Below, piece after piece: positions 59,605 through 64,000 of a stretch of 64,000 nt of DNA. Under the pieces are notes generated by a model. It saw nothing but the letters and a program-made list of their open reading frames with translations, was not told the DNA's origin and did not search any database. The stretch's first letter is position 1; each line of letters opens with the position of its first letter. Origin of the DNA: DATAXV01 sp036272915 (GTDB lineage Bacteria > Chloroflexota > Dormibacteria > Dormibacterales > Dormibacteraceae); NCBI GenBank assembly GCA_036272915.1, contig DATAXV010000160.1, positions 34,260-98,259 on the forward strand, given 5' to 3'. The position numbers and the translations under genes were made by a program.

Positions 59605-60486
59605 TCAGCGGTCGCAGCCGCCCTCGCGGTCGGGCCGGACATGGGGCCTGGCGATGTCCTCGAAGCCCTTCCAGGCGTAGGGGTCCTTGCCGGCGACCAT
59701 GACGATGTCGCGGTAGTCGGTCATGGCCATGGCCTGGCCCTCGGCCGGACGGTGCCAGGGCAGCAGCGATGACGCGCTCATGTAGTGATTGGCCAGCGAG
59801 CGGCGGAGGCCGCGGCGGCTGCGGTTGGGCAGCGAGCGGTGCAGCAGGTAGCCGTTGAAGACGATCGCGGCGCCGGCGGGGAGCTCGACCGGCACCGCGT
59901 CCTCGTCGCGGTAGGGGAAGTCGAACGACTCGACGGTGCAGTCGAACCGCACGTCGTCGTGCTCGCGGTCCGGGTAGATGACGCCGGGGCGGTGCGATCC
60001 GGGCAGAACCCAGAGGCAGCCGTTCTCCGTGGTCGCGTCGTCGAGCGCGATCCAGGCGGAGGTGAGGGAGCGGTCTCGGGTGGGGATGAACTTCTCGTCC
60101 TGATGCCAGGCCTGGCCGGGCTTGCCCTCGGCCTTGATGAACAGCATCGACTGCATCGCCTTGACGTCGGGACCGATCACCTGGGTCAACACGTCGACGA
60201 CGGCGGGTGGGCTGAGGGCCTCCCTCATCACCGGCGACATCTTGTGGACCATGTGGATGCAGAGGTAGCGGCGGATCACATCCTCGTCGGCCTCCTCGGC
60301 CCCGGCGCGCGTGAACCGCCCGGTGACGTCGCCGCGATCACCGCGGCAGATCCGCACGGTCTCGGCGCGGAGGGCGTCGATGTCGGCGGAGGTGATGGCG
60401 TCCTTCACCACCACGAAGCCCTGCTCCTGGTAGCGCTGGACAAGGCCTGGCGTCGCCAGCTCAGGTCGGGAAGTGTCGATGTTCAT
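59605..60486 (-). CDS. Phytanoyl-CoA dioxygenase (PhyH)-family Fe(II)/2-oxoglutarate oxygenase
   Basis: The 293-residue protein has the iron ligands His-x-Asp in WHQDEKF (about residue 118) and a distal His in LLHRSLPNRS with the 2-oxoglutarate arginine in RRGLRRS. This matches the PhyH family of small-molecule hydroxylases. It is divergent from an AraC regulator, 65 bases away, which probably controls it. Substrate unknown. Confidence 0.9.
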   Translation of the reverse strand: MNIDTSRPELATPGLVQRYQEQGFVVVKDAITSADIDALRAETVRICRGDRGDVTGRFTRAGAEEADEDVIRRYLCIHMVHKMSPVMREALSPPAVVDVLTQVIGPDVKAMQSMLFIKAEGKPGQAWHQDEKFIPTRDRSLTSAWIALDDATTENGCLWVLPGSHRPGVIYPDREHDDVRFDCTVESFDFPYRDEDAVPVELPAGAAIVFNGYLLHRSLPNRSRRGLRRSLANHYMSASSLLPWHRPAEGQAMAMTDYRDIVMVAGKDPYAWKGFEDIARPHVRPDREGGCDR

Positions 60487-60551
60487 GCTCTCAGCCTGCG
60501 GCAGCGCCTGACGGCGGGCAATGCGTGATCGCGCCTATACCCTTTTCGTTT

Positions 60552-61427
60552 ATGACGTTGCCGGTAGTCAGCCGGGCACTGGCCGGGGTGGCCGTGTACC
60601 CGCCAGGGGCCACCTTCGGCCCCCGCCGCCTCCGCGACCACGAGTTCGTCTGGGTCCTGCAGGGCAGCGCCGACTGGTCGGCAGGCGCCGAGCGCGTCCA
60701 CCTCGAGCCGGGCTGGCTCCTGCTTCTCCGCCCGGGGATGCGCGACCGCTTCGACTGGGACCGGGAGCAGCCGACGAGGCATGCCTTCTGCCACTTCACC
60801 GTCCCCGAGCTGGGGCCGCCGGCACCCGGCCGGCGTCTCCGGCCGCTCACGCCGGGCGGGCCGCTGGAGTCGCTCTGCCGGTACGCGCTCGCCCTCCACT
60901 TCGGTCGCTCGGCAAATGCGGTCGACCGCCTGCGGGACGTGCTCGGCCTGCTGCTGAAGGTCTTTGACGAGGGTCCCATGCCCGAGGACGACGCCGCGCT
61001 GGCGCCCCTTCCCGCGCCCCTCGAGCGTGCGATCGCCTACCTGAACGGCGAGTGGTCGGCCAACGGGCCACGCGCGATCGGGCTGGAGGAGCTGGGCATG
61101 GCGGCGGCGGTTTCGCCGACCCACCTCAGCCGGCTCTTCCGCCTACACCTGGGCATGGGGTCGGCGGCGGTCCAGGAGCGGCTCCGGCTGGCCCGGGCGG
61201 CCACCCTGCTCCGCCGCAGCAACCTCAGCATCGCCGCCATCTCGGACACCTGCGGCTTCGCCAACCCGTATCACTTCTCCCACCGCTTCCGGGTCGTCGC
61301 TGGGGTCTCGCCCAGCGCCTATCGGAGCTCCGGTGAGATCCCGGGAGAACTCCTCCTCGAGGGTGGCCTGCAGCGACTCGGGGCGTTGATGTGGACCGTC
61401 CCCGACCGTTCCCGTCCACGATCCTGA
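60552..61427 (+). CDS. AraC-family transcriptional regulator
   Basis: The protein (about 291 residues) has an N-terminal cupin-like domain (LRDHEFVWVLQGSADW, LEPGWLLLLRPGM) and two C-terminal HTH motifs around LGMAAAVSPTHLSRLFR and ISDTCGFANPYHFSHRFR. The ATG at 60552 is used; an in-frame GTG at 60525 would leave only 38 bases for two divergent promoters. It probably activates the PhyH gene in response to a sugar-like effector. Confidence 0.9.
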   Translation: MTLPVVSRALAGVAVYPPGATFGPRRLRDHEFVWVLQGSADWSAGAERVHLEPGWLLLLRPGMRDRFDWDREQPTRHAFCHFTVPELGPPAPGRRLRPLTPGGPLESLCRYALALHFGRSANAVDRLRDVLGLLLKVFDEGPMPEDDAALAPLPAPLERAIAYLNGEWSANGPRAIGLEELGMAAAVSPTHLSRLFRLHLGMGSAAVQERLRLARAATLLRRSNLSIAAISDTCGFANPYHFSHRFRVVAGVSPSAYRSSGEIPGELLLEGGLQRLGALMWTVPDRSRPRS

Positions 61428-61464
61428 CCCAATCCCGGCCCACCGACGACCGGATAAGGGTGGC

Positions 61465-61782
61465 CTACGCGGTCTCGGTGTCGAAGTCCCGCACCGCCTC
61501 CGGCAGCTCCTCGCCCTGGGAACGCCTCGACTCGACGTACGCCTTCAGATCGCCGTCGAAGTCATTCTCCAGGCGCTCCGCCTCCGATCGGGAGAGCCCG
61601 AGGCGCTCGGCACTGGCCATGCGTCGCTTGGAGATCCACTGATGAATCGACGCCTGCTCGGCCGGCGTCAGCTCGTGGGGGGCGTCGGGCGTCGGCGGTC
61701 GCCGCCGATCGACCGGCCCGCCGGACCCACTATCACCCCCACCCGGACGGTCGTCGGGCGGTCCCGGCACTTCGGCAGCCAT
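61465..61782 (-). CDS. Small hypothetical protein (105 aa)
   Basis: A Pro/Gly-rich N-terminal half is followed by a charged helical C-terminus (ASIHQWISKRRMASAERLG, SEAERLENDFDGDLKAYVES). The ATG at 61782 is chosen; the frame extends to 61803. The codon pattern is like its neighbours. No family is recognised. Confidence 0.6.
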   Translation of the reverse strand: MAAEVPGPPDDRPGGGDSGSGGPVDRRRPPTPDAPHELTPAEQASIHQWISKRRMASAERLGLSRSEAERLENDFDGDLKAYVESRRSQGEELPEAVRDFDTETA

Positions 61783-62224
61783 AGCGACATTATCGGGTCC
61801 CACGGGGCGGACTCAGCAACGGGACGACTCGAGGCCCATGATCGCGCTGAAGCAGTAGCCGGGGGTCTGGCTGGCCGGGGTCGGCGGGACGACGACCCCC
61901 GAACCGGCCCGCATCACCTACACGCGCCCCCCGGAGATCAGCGTCGGTGCCGATCAGAGGACCGCTGAACTGGCTCGTGCGGGGCCTCCACGCCGACGCC
62001 GATCACCGGTGGGTCCCTCGATCTGCCGGCCGTAACCGAACCCGGTCACGTCCCTTCAGATCAGGGTGCCGGCGGCGATGAGGACGATCAGAGGGGGGTC
62101 CGCGACCCACCAGAGAGGCCGGCCGGACCCGACCGGGGGCGCGCTGCGAGCCCAGGTCCGGAGTTGCGGTCACGCCTGGAGAACGTCCCGCCCCACCCCT
62201 TCCGGTCCGGCCGAAGGTCCGGGG
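61783..62224. other. 442-bp gene-free interval
   Basis: No convincing coding frame on either strand. The only long frame in the + direction (61642-61968) is antisense to the 105-residue gene and then unconserved-looking Arg/Gly-rich sequence. I see no strong hairpin or repeat. It presumably holds promoter and terminator sequence. Confidence 0.4.
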
Positions 62225-62503
62225 TCAGGCCCCAGGGTGTTCCGCCTCGAGGGAGCGCCGGACCTCCCGGATGAGGTCGGCGGCACCCACCGATCCGGAC
62301 TGCCGGGCGCGCTCACTGGCGACGCCGGCGAGGTAGGTGCTGAGCGGGGCGAAGCGGCGCTCATGAGTGTGCGCCACGACCCGCGCGAGCTCGAGAAGCT
62401 CCTGGGCGACGGCGGCATCGAGGGTCGGCGCCTCGATGGAGGCGCCGGAGGCGCTCGCCTTGTCACGGAAGCGAGCACCGAGCGTCTCGAAGAACGCGTT
62501 CAC
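62225..62503 (-). CDS. DUF6457-like protein
   Basis: The 92-residue helical protein has LELARVVAHTHERRFAPLSTYLAGVA, matching the DUF6457 pattern in which a His and Pro-Leu-(S/T)-(T)-(F/Y)-LAG are conserved; in some actinobacteria this domain is fused to a MobA-like molybdopterin enzyme. It lies ten bases after the thioredoxin stop and may share its transcript. Function unknown. Confidence 0.75.
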   Translation of the reverse strand: MNAFFETLGARFRDKASASGASIEAPTLDAAVAQELLELARVVAHTHERRFAPLSTYLAGVASERARQSGSVGAADLIREVRRSLEAEHPGA

Positions 62504-62513
62504 CGGAGCGGGC

Positions 62514-62846
62514 TCAGATGAGTGCGTTCAGCTTGCTGGTGATGTCGTCCTTGATCCCCGGCCGGTACCCGACCAACCTTTCGGCCGGCTGCCCGTCCTT
62601 GAAGATGATCAGGGTGGGCATGCTCATGATGCCCAGACGGCGGACCGTGTCCGGGTTCTGGTCGACATCCATCTTGAGGAAGGTCACCTTGCCGTCCAGG
62701 TCGGAGGCCACGCTCTCGACCACCGGTGCGATCATGCGGCAGGGGCCACACCAGGTCGCCCAGAAGTCGACCAGGACCGGACCCTGTGCCGACAGGACCT
62801 TGCTGTCGAAATCGGAATCGTTGACGGCGGAGACATGGTCAGCCAT
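62514..62846 (-). CDS. trxA: Thioredoxin
   Basis: The 110-residue protein has the active site WATWCGPCRM (about residues 29-38), the cis-proline loop MSMPTLIIF and the usual length of Trx. It lies three bases downstream of the FmdB-type gene and is probably co-transcribed. Cytoplasmic disulfide reductase. Confidence 0.96.
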   Translation of the reverse strand: MADHVSAVNDSDFDSKVLSAQGPVLVDFWATWCGPCRMIAPVVESVASDLDGKVTFLKMDVDQNPDTVRRLGIMSMPTLIIFKDGQPAERLVGYRPGIKDDITSKLNALI

Positions 62847-62849
62847 GGC

Positions 62850-63182
62850 TCAATCCCCCTTAGTCGACTTGTCGGCCGTCGCCGGGGACGGGCTCTTGGC
62901 CTCGGTAGCGGTCTTGGTGGAATCGCTCTTGTCCGAATCGCTCTTGCTCTCGCCCGACGACGAGCCCTCCGAGCTGCTCGACGACTTGGACGAGCCGAAG
63001 CTGCCGTTCTTGTAGTCGGTCGTGTAGAAGCCGGAGCCCTTGAACTGAACACCCACCGGGTAGAGCATCTTGCTGAGGCGTCCACCGCACTGGGGGCACT
63101 CGACGAGCGGGTCGTCGGACATCCTCTGAAAGATCTCGAACTCGTGGCCGCACTGGCCGCAGCGATAACCGTATGTGGGCAT
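62850..63182 (-). CDS. FmdB-type zinc-ribbon protein with Ser-rich tail
   Basis: The 110-residue protein starts MPTYGYRCGQCGHEFEIFQ and has a second Cys pair in CPQCGGRL, the zinc ribbon of the FmdB/CxxC_CxxC_SSSS family. It is followed by GSGFYTTDYKNGS and a long Ser/Lys/Asp-rich tail, the other hallmark of this family. The role is not established. Thioredoxin follows. Confidence 0.92.
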   Translation of the reverse strand: MPTYGYRCGQCGHEFEIFQRMSDDPLVECPQCGGRLSKMLYPVGVQFKGSGFYTTDYKNGSFGSSKSSSSSEGSSSGESKSDSDKSDSTKTATEAKSPSPATADKSTKGD

Positions 63183-63203
63183 TCCTAGTTGTCGATCCTC
63201 ACA

Positions 63204-64000
63204 TTACAGGAGGCTCTCGGAGGCAAGCCGGTGGAAGGCCATGCCCGAGGGCGCCTTGGGATAGAAATACGTTGTCTTCTGCGGCATGGTGATACCCGCC
63301 TCGGCGGCGCGCAAAACCGCCGCCAGATCCGGGGTCCCGAGGAAGAAGGCGGCGACGCCCCGTCCCTCGTCGACCCAGCGCACGGCCTCGGCGGCATCGC
63401 GCGTGTAGGTCAGGTACTGCTCCGGGTCCTTCGAACCGATGATGTTGTCGACCACCTGACCATGCAACTCCAGGGCGGCCACGTCTCCTTCCAACGGCAG
63501 CACCTGGAAGTGCCCGTCGCGGTAGGTGGCGGCGGCGACCCGGCCCTCGATCGCCTCCACGGCCTCCTGCAGGGAGCCGACCTCGCGTCCACCGGTCACG
63601 GCCACGCCGGCACGGAGCAGGCGATGCGTGGGGAGGACGATGAGCCCGTCATCGGCGAGGTCGGTGACCAGGGCCAGCGTGTAGCGGGAGGCGGCGTCCT
63701 CGGCGTCACCCCGCTCCTGCGAGTAGAGCAGGGTCGTCTCGTAGCGGTGGTGCCCGTCGGCGATGAGGAGCGCCCGCGCCGAGAGCGCGGCCGTCACCCG
63801 GTTCAGCCAGCCGGCGTCGGTGATGCGCCGGAGCTCATGGTCCTCGCCGTCGAAGACGAACGCCTCCCGCTCCCCGGCCGGGGCCTCCAGGAGAAGCTCG
63901 GCCAGGCCCTCGGCCAGGAACCAGAGCGGTTCCAGGCTCACGCCGGTGGCGCGAAGAAGGGCCAGCCGGTCCTCCTTGGGCCCGCGGTGCGTGCGCTCGT
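63204..64000 (-). CDS. DUF1015-family protein, cut by window end
   Basis: The 3' portion (265 codons) of a larger gene; the frame is open to the window edge, and the residues encoded at 63942-63998 (ERTHRGPKEDRLALLRATG) match the DUF1015 upstream segment, so the GTG at 63941 is not the start. Visible marks are LEPLWFLAEG, IADGHHRYETTL, YTLALVTDLADDGLIVLPTHRLL and VFLGTPD-like (here FFLGTPD). Some bacterial members are linked to serine kinase-like SerK enzymes. It is probably the first gene of the downstream zinc-ribbon/thioredoxin group. Confidence 0.9.
   Translation of the reverse strand, partial: ERTHRGPKEDRLALLRATGVSLEPLWFLAEGLAELLLEAPAGEREAFVFDGEDHELRRITDAGWLNRVTAALSARALLIADGHHRYETTLLYSQERGDAEDAASRYTLALVTDLADDGLIVLPTHRLLRAGVAVTGGREVGSLQEAVEAIEGRVAAATYRDGHFQVLPLEGDVAALELHGQVVDNIIGSKDPEQYLTYTRDAAEAVRWVDEGRGVAAFFLGTPDLAAVLRAAEAGITMPQKTTYFYPKAPSGMAFHRLASESLL

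Overview
The window is about 70% G+C, densely packed, and has no rRNA, tRNA, CRISPR or insertion sequence that I can see. The gene families (an actinobacterial-style XRE regulator, DUF6457, DUF1015, an FmdB-type zinc ribbon beside thioredoxin, a split LplA/LplB lipoate ligase, many GTG starts and 4-base ATGA/GTGA overlaps) suggest a high-GC soil bacterium. Actinomycetota, or an uncultivated Chloroflexota/Dormibacterota-like lineage, both fit; the sequence alone does not decide.

Layout. 1-1469: the 3' end of a nonribosomal peptide synthetase (A-PCP-TE). 1700-4796: a minus-strand operon of a GntR regulator, a kynurenine-formamidase/isatin-hydrolase-like cyclase and a ThDP enzyme. 5174-43107: a very large polysaccharide (capsule or exopolysaccharide) locus. 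It carries nucleotide-sugar genes (DegT aminotransferase, three epimerases, two Gfo/Idh dehydrogenases), the initiating phosphoglycosyl transferase, several glycosyltransferases (one frameshifted), a Wzx-type flippase, a Wzy-type polymerase and Wzz/CpsD-like length control with a 45-residue membrane protein between Wzz and Wzy. It also has decoration genes (three LbH acyltransferases, an FkbH-ACP pair, a deacetylase, an SGNH hydrolase), two tandem GH5 hydrolases, and an unusual ATP-grasp / phosphatidylserine-decarboxylase-like / ATP-grasp operon. A 13-bp perfect stem directly after the last stop codon closes the locus.

43393-47765: a split lipoate ligase (LplB-LplA), then convergently a five-gene electron-transfer operon (small secreted S/T-rich protein, ApbE, ferric-reductase-like membrane protein, NuoF-like flavoprotein, ferredoxin). 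47967-50877: an ankyrin-repeat protein fused to an NTF2/SnoaL-like domain, and an EamA transporter. 50936-56184: a catabolic island around UxaA/SuyAB-type lyase subunits with an Ldh2-type dehydrogenase, a D-2-hydroxyacid dehydrogenase, DoxX, VOC and a FadR-type GntR regulator; a textbook FadR-family palindrome lies in the divergent promoter. 56240-61427: a hypothetical protein, an XRE regulator, a VapB-VapC pair coupled to a HIT hydrolase, and a PhyH dioxygenase divergent from an AraC regulator. 61465-64000: housekeeping-like small genes (thioredoxin, FmdB-like, DUF6457) and a DUF1015 gene cut by the window edge.

The most notable signal is not a gene. Upstream of at least seven separate transcription units of the polysaccharide locus, on both strands, there is a bipartite element: GGGAC (or GGGAA) followed 28-30 bases later by (G/T)CCCAT, usually 33-43 bases before the start codon. 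It looks like a locus-specific promoter or regulator site tying the whole locus into one regulon.
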